Made by a program: the position numbers and the translations under genes | Source: Aneurinibacillus terranovensis DSM 18919 | GTDB lineage: Bacteria > Bacillota > Bacilli > Aneurinibacillales > Aneurinibacillaceae | Assembly (NCBI RefSeq): GCF_000430625.1 | Contig: NZ_KE387179.1 | Coordinates: forward strand, 1 to 58,941 | Length of the DNA stretch: 58,941 bases | Direction: 5' to 3' | Shown here: positions 42,749 to 50,833 of the stretch, in pieces | How the letters are laid out: each line of letters begins with the position of its first letter | How positions within the stretch are numbered: the stretch's first letter is position 1 | Notes under the pieces: model-generated | Database searches by the model: none | What the model was told of the DNA's origin: nothing | The model's input: the letters and a program-made list of their open reading frames with translations, nothing else

Positions 42749-43831
42749 TTAAAATTTTCGGATAAACTGACGTTGTATTTCATGCTGAACTTTTTTAATT
42801 TGCTTCATCGCTTGACGTAAATGCTTGAAATCGTCTGCAGGGATTTTCTTAAGATTAATATGATGGTCAAGTAAATCTGTCTTCTGTTCCTGATAGAGGT
42901 GGCTCTGCAACCGGAGATGAAGAATATGCGAGAAAGCGGTTCGAATAGAATCCGCAAATGCATGATCCCATACGCCTTTTTCCTCGAGAAGCCCGATTCT
43001 TTCTATGGTGGATGTTTCGGCAATGCCGTAAGTTAATGCGAAAAGCCGTATACAATTAACAAACTGCATATACACTCCGCGCTTCAGGTTAAACTTGCCC
43101 GCATTCTCCCCCCAGCGTTCTACAAGAACTTGCCCGAAGATACTGAGAGGAACCGTGTGACCCGCAGCGTGCTGCGCAAGCCGCTTCAGTAAAGGGCGGT
43201 TGTTTTTAGCCAGCGAGCACAAATACTTTCGCAAAGATTCCCCGGGTTTTTTGCTTCCATAAAGAATGCGGAAGTCAGCAGCAATCAACAGAAAACGCAC
43301 ATCATCGGGTGAGAGGTTTTCCTCCCACCCTTTGAGCATGTTTTTCCATTCGTCTTCTGACTTACACCATTTTTTATTGGTGGCCATTACATTTCCCTGG
43401 CACAGAGGGTAACCGACTTGTTGTAAATTGTTTACGCCGTATTCAGCCATTCGCCGGACATACGCTTCTGCCTGCTTAGGGTCCTGGGAAGGGGAAAGCC
43501 GGTAAACAATGCCGTTGTCCTGATCGGTCCAAACGGTATGCTCCCTTCTTCCTCCGCTTCCCATAATGACCCAGCTCCACTCCTCCGGTGGTGAACCGGT
43601 TCCTTCCCGAATGACTAATTGTTCCGCGTGCTGCAGGGCTTTTTGCATAATTACATCATGGATATGGCTTAAAAACAAATAGATTTGACAGGTTTCAGTT
43701 GAATTGCATTGCATGGATTGCAAAACAGGAGACAAGGACAGCTGGACTTTTTTCAGTTCTTCTATTGTCCTTGTGTTTGCCACTTGAGACGTTAATGCCT
43801 CCCATTCTTTCCGGTCATCGATACTACGCAC
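42749..43831 (-). CDS. DUF294 nucleotidyltransferase, GlnD-like, without CBS domains
   Basis: 360 residues from the GTG at 43831, 4 bases after AAAGGAGG; the longer ATG-less start at 43852 is rejected. The core nucleotidyltransferase motif GSGGRREHTVWTDQDNGIVY (91-110; G91, S92, acidic D103 and D105) matches DUF294/GlnD enzymes, and the C-terminal half is the DUF294_C helical domain. In other bacteria DUF294 proteins carry N-terminal cNMP/CBS domains; here these are absent. Position between an ammonium transporter and a DnaQ exonuclease suggests a nitrogen-linked modification system, which is inference. No PII (glnB/glnK) gene is present to be its substrate in this window. Confidence 0.85.
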   Translation of the reverse strand: MRSIDDRKEWEALTSQVANTRTIEELKKVQLSLSPVLQSMQCNSTETCQIYLFLSHIHDVIMQKALQHAEQLVIREGTGSPPEEWSWVIMGSGGRREHTVWTDQDNGIVYRLSPSQDPKQAEAYVRRMAEYGVNNLQQVGYPLCQGNVMATNKKWCKSEDEWKNMLKGWEENLSPDDVRFLLIAADFRILYGSKKPGESLRKYLCSLAKNNRPLLKRLAQHAAGHTVPLSIFGQVLVERWGENAGKFNLKRGVYMQFVNCIRLFALTYGIAETSTIERIGLLEEKGVWDHAFADSIRTAFSHILHLRLQSHLYQEQKTDLLDHHINLKKIPADDFKHLRQAMKQIKKVQHEIQRQFIRKF

Positions 43832-43852
43832 AATGCCTCCTTTGTGGCACAA

Positions 43853-45172
43853 TTACAGGGAACTCACTTTATTTTCCACTTTATTTTCTTTTGTGTTCAA
43901 ATGCTCAGGATATCCGTAAGCACCGTGTTCGCTAAGATCCAGGCCGATAATTTCTTCCTCCGCAGTTACCCGAAGCCCCATGACCAACTTCAAAACGTAG
44001 AGGATAACAAAGCTGACAACTGCAACATACAGGGTAGCGCCCAGTACACCTGTTATTTGCACGAGTAACTGGTGCCATCCGCCACCGTAGAACAGTCCCG
44101 CGTTCCCTACGCCTGTCGCTTTCACGAGGCGCGGAGAAGCGAAGAATCCTGTAGAAATTGTGCCCCAAATTCCGGCAATTCCATGAACGGAAAACGCGCA
44201 GATTGGGTCGTCGATTCCTTTGCGTTCAAAGTACAGGGAAGTAAAGAAAGTAATAATTCCTGCCAATGCTCCAATCACGACGGAAGCCCACGGTTCAACA
44301 AAGGCACAGGAGGCTGTAATGGCAACAAGTGCTGCTAATACGCCGTTAATCATGCTCGTTATATCGGCTTTGCCGAGAACTGCCCATGCAATTAACATAG
44401 CAGCAACAGCGCCGGCAGCGGTCGCAAGATTGGTTGTTAACGCGATGTACCCGAAGAAACCGTCTTTCACCGACAATGTTGACCCGGGGTTAAAACCGAA
44501 CCAGCCAACCCACAATACGATGGCACCCAGTACGGAATAAACCTGATTATGGCCTGGGAGTAAATTTGGTTTCCCTTTACTGGTAAATTTCCCAATGCGA
44601 GGTCCGAGCAGAAGAGTAGCAACGAGCGCCGCAATTCCACCTTGCAGGTGAACGACGGTTGACCCGGCAAAATCTTGCATACCCATCTGACCGAGCCATC
44701 CGCCGCCCCATACCCAGTGGCCGATGACAGGGTAGATAACAATGGTAAAAAGAGTACCGAAGACAAAATATACGGAGAGTTTAGCCCGTTCAGCAAAACC
44801 TCCCCAGGCAATGGCCAGGGAAACCGCAGCGAAAGACAATTGGAATAAGAATTTTAAAGAAAGCGGGACGTGCGCCCATGAGAGGGAAGAAAACACTTTA
44901 TCAACCTGGCTGTCGGGGACATTTAACATCCAGCCGCTTAATCCTATAAAACTATTTCCATCCCCGAATGTAATCGCAAACCCGAATAACCAGAAACAAA
45001 TACTGGCTATCGCAAAACTAAGTACTTGCTTTCCTGCAACGTGTCCGGCATTCTTCATCCGGGTGGAACCTGCCTCAAGTAAAGCAAATCCGGCTTGCAT
45101 AGAAATAACTAAAATTGCGGCAACAAACGTATAAAACGGATCGATAAGCCCCAAAATTTGGTCCATTTTCAT
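43853..45172 (-). CDS. amt: Ammonium transporter (Amt/Rh family), copy 2
   Basis: 439 residues, about 11 helices, twin pore His at 175 (AGSTVVHLQGG) and 330 (CAFSVHGIAG). Start at the ATG following GGGAGGAGTAGTA. Its C-terminal tail (RVTAEEEIIGLDLSEHGAYGYPEHL) is the usual regulatory C-terminus seen in Amt proteins. It is diverged from copy 1 (409 residues, 5058-6287) and is the first gene of the operon with DUF294 and the exonuclease. A GlnR/TnrA box lies upstream at the activator position. Confidence 0.95.
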   Translation of the reverse strand: MKMDQILGLIDPFYTFVAAILVISMQAGFALLEAGSTRMKNAGHVAGKQVLSFAIASICFWLFGFAITFGDGNSFIGLSGWMLNVPDSQVDKVFSSLSWAHVPLSLKFLFQLSFAAVSLAIAWGGFAERAKLSVYFVFGTLFTIVIYPVIGHWVWGGGWLGQMGMQDFAGSTVVHLQGGIAALVATLLLGPRIGKFTSKGKPNLLPGHNQVYSVLGAIVLWVGWFGFNPGSTLSVKDGFFGYIALTTNLATAAGAVAAMLIAWAVLGKADITSMINGVLAALVAITASCAFVEPWASVVIGALAGIITFFTSLYFERKGIDDPICAFSVHGIAGIWGTISTGFFASPRLVKATGVGNAGLFYGGGWHQLLVQITGVLGATLYVAVVSFVILYVLKLVMGLRVTAEEEIIGLDLSEHGAYGYPEHLNTKENKVENKVSSL

Positions 45173-45204
45173 TACTACTCCTCCCTTGTGTTATGTTTTA
45201 TGAC

Positions 45205-45255
45205 ATTATAATGTTGATTTAGTAGGGAGTGCAAATGATGTTACATTAGTTAACA
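45205..45255 (-). promoter_or_regulatory. Promoter and GlnR/TnrA box of the amt copy 2 operon
   Basis: On the minus strand -10 TATAAT (plus-strand 45205-45210) has TTGCAC 18 bases upstream as a -35; the predicted start is near 45198. TGTTA-N7-TAACA lies at 45239-45255, its centre about 49 bases upstream of that start. This is the position from which TnrA activates nrgAB (amtB-glnK) in B. subtilis. Confidence 0.7.
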
Positions 45256-45322
45256 TGTGTTTTCTTTCTGTTTTCACCTTTTTAAATCGTTTTTCATGCT
45301 TTTTCGCTCTTTTTTAATGTAA

Positions 45323-45370
45323 CCATACCTGACATGACAGCTGTCTCCATACCTGTCATAACAGTTATTC
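45323..45370 (+). repeat. Two 24-bp direct repeats upstream of comGA
   Basis: CCATACCTG-CAT-ACAG- units at 45323-45346 and 45347-45370 match at most positions with a perfect 24-base period. They lie about 82-130 bases before the comGA start and may be regulator sites. Confidence 0.6.
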
Positions 45371-45386
45371 TCATTCTAGCGGCTAA

Positions 45387-45411
45387 ATATATGTAAATTA
45401 TTTACATATAT
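45387..45411 (+). promoter_or_regulatory. Perfect 11-bp palindrome upstream of comGA
   Basis: ATATATGTAAA-TTA-TTTACATATAT lies 40 bases before the comGA start. It is a candidate operator of the competence pilus operon. Confidence 0.55.
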
Positions 45412-45451
45412 AAAAATATATGGTAAATTATAGGAAAGGAGTTGATGTCAC

Positions 45452-46570
45452 ATGACGGATATAAGCGAATATGTACACGATCTCATTGAAAAAGGAATTC
45501 AGGCCGGAGCAAGCGATATTCACATTGATCCGATTTCCGATGGAGTATTGGTTCGTTTCAGAATGGATGGTTTTCTTAAGGAAATAGAATGGAAAGAAGA
45601 AATGTGGGGACCGCCTGTTGTGTCGAGAATTAAGTTGATGAGCGGTATGGATATCGGCGATAGAAGGATGCCGCAGGACGGAGGTTTTTCCTTTGAGCTT
45701 CAGAGAGATGGGGAGAAGGAGACGATTGATATACGGGTAGCGACCCTGCCCACCATTTATGGCGAAAAAATCGTTCTTCGCTTACTGCCGCACAATACCT
45801 GCTACCACTCTCTTTCCTCGCTCGGAATGAAGCCGGAGCATGTACAAGCTGTCCGGGAGATGCTGGTGCAGTCGCAGGGCATGATTCTAATTGCCGGACC
45901 AACGGGGAGCGGAAAGACGACAACGATGTACGCGATGCTGCATGAGTTGCAGCGTGAAGGTCGCAACGTCGTTTCGCTTGAACAGCCCGTTGAATATAGA
46001 ATTGCCGGTGTGAATCAGGTGCAAATTCATCCTCGTTCCGGGTTGTCTTTTCATGAAGGGTTACGGGCGGTTCTAAGGCAGGATCCGGATGTGATTTTAG
46101 TAGGAGAAATACGGGACAAGCAGACGGCGGAAGTGGCCATTCGCGCCGCGCTGACAGGACATCTAATCATTACAACCGTCCATACGTTTGATTCCGTCAG
46201 CACGATTATCCGCTTGCTGGATATGGGGATTGAACCGTATTTAGTAAGTTCTGCTATTACAGGAATAATTGCTCAGCGACTAATTCGAAAAGTTTGCATC
46301 CATTGCTTCGGAAAAGATGCTTCGTGCAGCCGGTGCAAGGGAGCGGGCTTTTTTGGGAGAACGGGAATCTATGAGGTGCTTGCAGTGGACGAGAGCCTGC
46401 ACCCGTATATTTTGAATTGCAGTTCTGCCGAAGTGATGCGTAAATATATGGTTTCCAATGGCTTTGTGACTCTATCCTCTATTCTGGAGGAAAAGGTTGC
46501 TCAGGGAGTAGCTGAACCGACCGAGTGTCAGCGATATATGACTTATGGTCATAAAAGCACGGTGGTCTGA
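45452..46570 (+). CDS. comGA: ComGA, competence type IV pilus ATPase
   Basis: 372 residues. GspE/PilB-type ATPase: Walker A IAGPTGSGKTTTMYAML (around 150), Asp box VILVGEIRD, Walker B and His boxes (GHLIITTVHTFD), and a tetracysteine zinc motif CIHCFGKDASCSRCKGAGF near 290. It powers assembly of the ComGC pseudopilus for DNA uptake. First gene of the comG operon; GGAAAGGAG before ATG. Repeats and a palindrome lie upstream. Confidence 0.95.
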   Translation: MTDISEYVHDLIEKGIQAGASDIHIDPISDGVLVRFRMDGFLKEIEWKEEMWGPPVVSRIKLMSGMDIGDRRMPQDGGFSFELQRDGEKETIDIRVATLPTIYGEKIVLRLLPHNTCYHSLSSLGMKPEHVQAVREMLVQSQGMILIAGPTGSGKTTTMYAMLHELQREGRNVVSLEQPVEYRIAGVNQVQIHPRSGLSFHEGLRAVLRQDPDVILVGEIRDKQTAEVAIRAALTGHLIITTVHTFDSVSTIIRLLDMGIEPYLVSSAITGIIAQRLIRKVCIHCFGKDASCSRCKGAGFFGRTGIYEVLAVDESLHPYILNCSSAEVMRKYMVSNGFVTLSSILEEKVAQGVAEPTECQRYMTYGHKSTVV

Positions 46571-47588
46571 CCGTAAGCTGGCGCAATTGAGTTATCGACT
46601 GTCCTATTTACTTGAATCCGGTATTCCTCTTTTGGACAGCATTGATCTCGTCATGCGCCACTTCGCCGGCAGAGAAAAAGAACAGCTTCAAATGGTGCGT
46701 AAAAATCTGGAACAGGGACAGTCACTTTCAAAAGCGATTTGCCATTTGTCTGTTCCGCCGCTTTTTGTATCGTTAATTGTTGCTGGCGAGCAGCATGGTC
46801 ATTATGCCTCTAGTTTTTCGTTTGCCGAACGATATTATCATGTACGGGCCAGGTGGAAGCATCAGATATATCAGTTGGTAAGCTATCCGGCGCTGTTATT
46901 TTTACTGTCACTTGCCAGCTTATGGTTTTTATTTTCGTTTATTTTCCCCCAGATAAGCGCAATGTACAGGACGTTGAATGTTTCTCTGCCGTTAGTGACA
47001 CGTATCATGGTTTATATGTATGCTATTTGTTCTTCTTATGGATGGCCAATCGCAAGTTTGATCTTTCTTCTCGTATGCTTTTTCTTTATTGTCCGGAACC
47101 AAGCAGGGATCGTCTCCCGACTAACGCGGCTGTTATTTGCCATGCCTGTCACTAACACATGGATGAAACTGCGATACAGCCACTACTTTTCGATGCAGGC
47201 AGGATTATTGCTCGAATCAGGAATTTCTATTCTGGAAGTAGGTGAATTATTTTATGAAAAAGCGCCATGGCCAGTTTTTCGGCAGATTATGAGTCAGATG
47301 GTGGATAAACTTCAGGAGGGAAGGCCGTTAAGCAAGATTCTTGCGGGTTTTACCTTATATTTTACAGCTGAGATGGTGAAATATATTGAACTTGGCGAAG
47401 AAGGCGGGCAGGTGGGGCAGTGCTTGTTTTTTTACGCCGGTCAGGCTGAAGAAGAAATAAAGCAAATGGTTCAAAGGATGACGCGCTGGCTGGAGCCGCT
47501 GATTCTATTGTTAATCGGAATGATTGTTCTTGTTGTTGTCCTGTCTTTTTTCCTTCCTGTACTGCATATGGTCAGTTCATTAAAGTAA
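46545..47588 (+). CDS. comGB: ComGB, competence pilus inner-membrane platform protein
   Basis: 347 residues, GspF-like with two T2SSF domains: LSYRLSYLLESGIPLLDSIDLVMRHF and YSHYFSMQAGLLLESGISILEVGELFYEK. Hydrophobic helices at about 105-130, 150-180 and the C-terminal LILLLIGMIVLVVVLSFFLPV. Overlaps comGA by 26 bases. It anchors the pilus machinery in the membrane. Confidence 0.93.
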   Translation: MVIKARWSDRKLAQLSYRLSYLLESGIPLLDSIDLVMRHFAGREKEQLQMVRKNLEQGQSLSKAICHLSVPPLFVSLIVAGEQHGHYASSFSFAERYYHVRARWKHQIYQLVSYPALLFLLSLASLWFLFSFIFPQISAMYRTLNVSLPLVTRIMVYMYAICSSYGWPIASLIFLLVCFFFIVRNQAGIVSRLTRLLFAMPVTNTWMKLRYSHYFSMQAGLLLESGISILEVGELFYEKAPWPVFRQIMSQMVDKLQEGRPLSKILAGFTLYFTAEMVKYIELGEEGGQVGQCLFFYAGQAEEEIKQMVQRMTRWLEPLILLLIGMIVLVVVLSFFLPVLHMVSSLK

Positions 47589-47604
47589 GAAAAGAGGGTG
47601 AAAA

Positions 47605-47961
47605 ATGAAAATGTTTCCTCCAAAAGTAAAGTCCGAACGCGGATTTACGTTGATTGAAATGTTAATTGTGATTGCCATTATTGGTATTTTTCTTTCGTTG
47701 GCACTGCCTGATTATAAGGGAACGGTTGTAAAAGCCCAAGAGCGCAGCTGCAAACTTACCCAGCAGATGATTCTTACAGCCTTGGATTCGTATTATATTG
47801 ACCATAATAATCAGTATCCTCCCGGCGCAACGGCGTTTCAGGTTTTGGTGGATAATCACTACCTTCAATCGGTGCCCAAATGCCCCGGCAATGGAACGAT
47901 TAGCGTGAAAATTGCCGCAGACGGTTTATCTGCCGCCGTTACATGCAGCGAGCATCCTTAG
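47605..47961 (+). CDS. comGC: ComGC, major competence pseudopilin
   Basis: 118 residues. Prepilin leader with basic residues, then the type IV cleavage site RG-FTLIEMLIVIAIIGIFLSLALPDY. Two Cys in the mature part (CKLTQQ, KCPGNG) and a third near the end are typical of ComGC-type disulfides. Ribosome site GAGGGTG. Processed by a ComC-type peptidase not in this window. Confidence 0.95.
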   Translation: MKMFPPKVKSERGFTLIEMLIVIAIIGIFLSLALPDYKGTVVKAQERSCKLTQQMILTALDSYYIDHNNQYPPGATAFQVLVDNHYLQSVPKCPGNGTISVKIAADGLSAAVTCSEHP

Positions 47962-47963
47962 TG

Positions 47964-48410
47964 ATGAAGCTGCAAAAGGATAAAGGTTTCAGCTTGCTGG
48001 AAGTCATTGTCGCTGTGCTCATTGCCGGGAGTGTAATGCTGGTGGCATTGCCTGACATGAGCAGCGAATTTCAAAGAATATACAGAAAGCAATACATCGA
48101 AGAGTTGACGGCAGATTTATATGTGGCGTCCAACTATGCCTTATCCCGCAAAGAACGTATCACGGTGTATTTAAATTCTTATACCGGGATCATTAAAATT
48201 CTTCCCTGGCGGCCGCATACAGTAAAAGTTATTTCACCTCCTCCCGGCTTTTGGCTAGATTACAGCTTTTCTGCGGATGAATTCGAATTTACACCGCAGG
48301 GGCACATTACAAAGGCAGGAACGGTCTGGATTGTCTCTCCAAACAAGGAAGAATGCCATATTACCATTTATATGGCAGGTGGACGCTTTACCGTTCAGCA
48401 ATCTCCGTAA
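47964..48410 (+). CDS. comGD: ComGD, minor competence pseudopilin
   Basis: 148 residues from the ATG at 47964; an overlapping ATG at 47943 would add seven residues within comGC. Leader MKLQKDKG then FSLLEVIVAVLIAGSVMLV, the prepilin type IV N-terminus. The rest is beta-rich (ITVYLNSYTGIIKILPW). Homologous to ComGD/GspH. Confidence 0.9.
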   Translation: MKLQKDKGFSLLEVIVAVLIAGSVMLVALPDMSSEFQRIYRKQYIEELTADLYVASNYALSRKERITVYLNSYTGIIKILPWRPHTVKVISPPPGFWLDYSFSADEFEFTPQGHITKAGTVWIVSPNKEECHITIYMAGGRFTVQQSP

Positions 48411-48423
48411 AGAAGGAATCGAT

Positions 48424-48825
48424 TTGAATAAGAAATTGAACCAAAAAGGTTTTATGTATCTCGAGTCGGTGTTTACTCTTTTTCTTTTGCTGCTTTTGTT
48501 AGGAGTCGTGAACCAAACGATAGAGACTATCGATCAAAAAAGGATGGACAGCCAGGACAATACGGCAAGTTATCTGCTAGCCCGGTCCCTTATCGAACAA
48601 TGGAAAGCGAAGGGCAGTCTGGTGGATGCAGAGGATCACTTTATCCATGGAAAATGTTATGCTGTTCGTGCGAGACTGATGGTTGTTTCGGAAATGGTAG
48701 AGAAATGTGAGGTCGAAGTAAGTTGGCAGAGTTCAGGATCGGAAGAAAAGAAGGTAACGATGGAAGGATACCGGTTTGCCCCCGTCAATCCCCCGCCTTC
48801 TACTGGAGCGGCCAGCGTGGAATGA
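48424..48825 (+). CDS. comGE: ComGE-like minor pseudopilin
   Basis: 133 residues with a TTG start at 48424 after AAGGAATCGAT. Prepilin-like leader NKKLNQKG-FMYLESVFTLFLLLLLLGVV; the Glu at position 5 after the cut is conserved. Mature part has two Cys. ComGE identity comes from position in the operon and leader. Confidence 0.8.
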   Translation: MNKKLNQKGFMYLESVFTLFLLLLLLGVVNQTIETIDQKRMDSQDNTASYLLARSLIEQWKAKGSLVDAEDHFIHGKCYAVRARLMVVSEMVEKCEVEVSWQSSGSEEKKVTMEGYRFAPVNPPPSTGAASVE

Positions 48826-49244
48826 CGCTTATAGAAGTTCTTGTTTCCTCTATGGTTGTGATGATGATCACGGTTTGTCTGCTCGCATTTTATATGCAGA
48901 GCAGCAGGCATATTCAGAATGTAAAAGATACATCGATTCTGGATGCGGAAGCACGTGCTTTCTTTGCTTATATCGAAGGTGAAATGCATGGTGGACATGG
49001 TTTTTTGCCTCTTAGCGACCGGCTGCAATTTTACGATAAATACAATAACCTGATTTTTTATGAGGTGAGGGACAAAAAGATTCGTCGAAGGGTAAATTTC
49101 ACAGGCTATGTTGTGTTATTGACATACGTCCGTTCCGCAGCATTTGAATCCGCTGGGAACGGATGCTGGTTTCACCTTGTTTTAGAGCGCAATCATGTGT
49201 ATTGGCGGGGGAGTTTTTTTATCGCAGGGAGAGTGATCCGGTGA
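48723..49244 (+). CDS. comGF: ComGF-like minor pseudopilin
   Basis: The frame starts at a TTG at 48723 inside comGE. The pilin signature SGQRG-MTLIEVLVSSMVVMMITVCLLAFY begins at about residue 30. The start is uncertain because an ATGA overlap at 48822 would leave no leader before the cleavage site. The rest (FFAYIEGEMHGGHGFLPL; LTYVRSAAFES) fits ComGF (PF15980-like). Confidence 0.75.
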   Translation: MAEFRIGRKEGNDGRIPVCPRQSPAFYWSGQRGMTLIEVLVSSMVVMMITVCLLAFYMQSSRHIQNVKDTSILDAEARAFFAYIEGEMHGGHGFLPLSDRLQFYDKYNNLIFYEVRDKKIRRRVNFTGYVVLLTYVRSAAFESAGNGCWFHLVLERNHVYWRGSFFIAGRVIR

Positions 49245-49636
49245 GTAAGCCTCATGCTATAATAAATGAGCGAGGTTCGTCGCTTATCGTTTCTTTATTG
49301 TATACTCATATTATTCTGCTGCTCCTTTTGCATGCGGTTTCTCTCCTTTCCACCATGCATGAAATTGCCCATAATGATTTGGAAAGAAGCAAGGTTTACT
49401 ATGCGGCTGAAGCGGGGCTGTACATGGCAGGTGAGCAGTTATTGAAACAAAGCAAATGCACGGCTTTTCATTTTGACATGAACGGTAACGCGGTTGAAGT
49501 TAAAGTCACGCAGCGTCAGCCGACTGAAGTCATTCTTACCGCAACAGCGGCACGGCCTCCTGATTATGCGGCAGGAATTGTCATGACATTGAATCCCGTG
49601 ACCGGAGACATAACGAATTGGGAGGATACGAAATAG
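49241..49636 (+). CDS. comGG: ComGG-like protein, last gene of the comG pilus operon
   Basis: 131 residues starting at a GTG at 49241 that overlaps the comGF stop. The N-terminus INERGSSLIVSLLYTHIILLLLLHAVSLL is PilX-like, followed by a soluble part with YYAAEAGLYMAGEQLLKQ. No typical GFTLIE site is present, as in B. subtilis ComGG. Confidence 0.8.
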   Translation: MSKPHAIINERGSSLIVSLLYTHIILLLLLHAVSLLSTMHEIAHNDLERSKVYYAAEAGLYMAGEQLLKQSKCTAFHFDMNGNAVEVKVTQRQPTEVILTATAARPPDYAAGIVMTLNPVTGDITNWEDTK

Positions 49637-49656
49637 GGGTCACCGTTGAGGAGATT

Positions 49657-49716
49657 ATGGACGATTTATGGACAAATCCTATTTTCCAACGGTATATCCT
49701 GGAAAAGAATGATTGA
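49657..49716 (+). CDS. Possible 19-residue peptide between comGG and yqzE
   Basis: MDDLWTNPIFQRYILEKND, read from an ATG with GAGGAG close before. Too short to prove; may be spurious. Confidence 0.25.
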   Translation: MDDLWTNPIFQRYILEKND

Positions 49717-49772
49717 AAAAAGTATGAAACGGATAGCCTATAAGTAAAATCATCTGCAGAGGGCGATTAAGA

Positions 49773-49940
49773 ATGTCTTCTTCCCAGGAATATGTCCGTT
49801 ATTTAACGGAACGTATCGTGAAATATATGGAAACTCCAAAGGACCAGCGGGTAAAAAAGCCCAAAGAGCCTTGGACATATCGTTGGTTTGGGATTTTGCC
49901 GTTGGCGCTCCGCATGATGTTCCGGTGGAAAGTGAAGTAG
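49773..49940 (+). CDS. yqzE: YqzE-family small protein
   Basis: 55 residues: SSSQEYVRYLTERIVKYMETPKDQR, KEPWTYRWFGILPLALRMMF and a basic tail. The RWFG-x-LP-x-A pattern matches YqzE, which follows the comG operon in B. subtilis. The ribosome site is weak (GAGGGCGATTAAG); function unknown. Confidence 0.85.
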   Translation: MSSSQEYVRYLTERIVKYMETPKDQRVKKPKEPWTYRWFGILPLALRMMFRWKVK

Positions 49941-49951
49941 AATTCAGTGGT

Positions 49952-50008
49952 CGTTTAGGTTATTGCCAGCGCCTATCTCTTGGTGCTGGCCAAGCTTTTC
50001 TATAGAAA
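49952..50008 (+). repeat. Dispersed palindromic repeat, copy C
   Basis: The core GCCAGCGCC (49965-49973) pairs with GGTGCTGGC (49982-49990), 9 bp including one G-T pair. It shares GCCAAG and TTTTCT with copy B (36099-36173). It lies between the convergent yqzE and yqhG. Confidence 0.65.
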
Positions 50009-50833
50009 CTATAAAAGGTAAAACAGTCCTCCGTTAATAATATCCACTTCAATCCGAGGTTCATACTGCCAGCGGAGTTCTTGTATGCGTTTTGTTTTAT
50101 AATCCAGTGAATTGGCTTTCTTTTCTTCTTTTTCGCTTTCGTTCGCGTCCGTCTCGCTTTTTTTATGCGCATAGAAATTTTCCACAATGGCCAACTCCTC
50201 GTTTAACCGGCGTTCTGCTTCTACCGCCCATACAGGGTTTTCTTTTGCGATTTCGTTTTGAACGTAATCTTCCAGTTTTTTTATAGCCGAGTCGATGGTG
50301 AAAATCGACTGGACGGTATAAGTATAATTTGGTAGCACGGGGTCAAGGGGGCGCTCTTGCATCCGGGAGAAGAAATCTTCCTGAATGGTTCCGTGGAGTA
50401 GATTGATGCCAAGCGATAAAAGAACGTCCTTTTTGCGGTCACATATATACGATATTTTATAATTAACGCCAAGCCATGGGATCAATGCCGCTCTTTTGAT
50501 ATCTTTTCCCGGGCATTCAAATAGCCGGATATAACGCCCACGCCTGCGGGTAGAGGCGAAAAACTGGTGCAGCCGCGGAGAACCGAACGTCATTTCTTCA
50601 CCCCGCACATCGTCCGGCGCGTTTTCTTTATCAAAAATGAATGTCATGTGCATGGGCTGAGGCTCTATGTTTAACCGCTCTACATACGTCCAGTAGAAGG
50701 GACGGTTGCCCAGGTCTTTATCGACTTCAACAGGGAGCCGGACTTGAAAATAAGAAGGGTGTACCTGTGTATAGTGGCTCTGATGCGCATCGAAATAGCG
50801 CTCAAGGTAGCGGCGAATTTCCATTTTATTCAT
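50009..50833 (-). CDS. yqhG: YqhG-family protein
   Basis: 274 residues. RRYLERYFDAHQSHYTQVHPSYFQVRLPVEVDKDLGNRPFYWTYVE matches the YqhG family (PF11079) of Bacillales, next to yqhH in B. subtilis. Soluble; function unknown. Overlaps the yqhH stop (ATGA). Confidence 0.9.
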   Translation of the reverse strand: MNKMEIRRYLERYFDAHQSHYTQVHPSYFQVRLPVEVDKDLGNRPFYWTYVERLNIEPQPMHMTFIFDKENAPDDVRGEEMTFGSPRLHQFFASTRRRGRYIRLFECPGKDIKRAALIPWLGVNYKISYICDRKKDVLLSLGINLLHGTIQEDFFSRMQERPLDPVLPNYTYTVQSIFTIDSAIKKLEDYVQNEIAKENPVWAVEAERRLNEELAIVENFYAHKKSETDANESEKEEKKANSLDYKTKRIQELRWQYEPRIEVDIINGGLFYLL

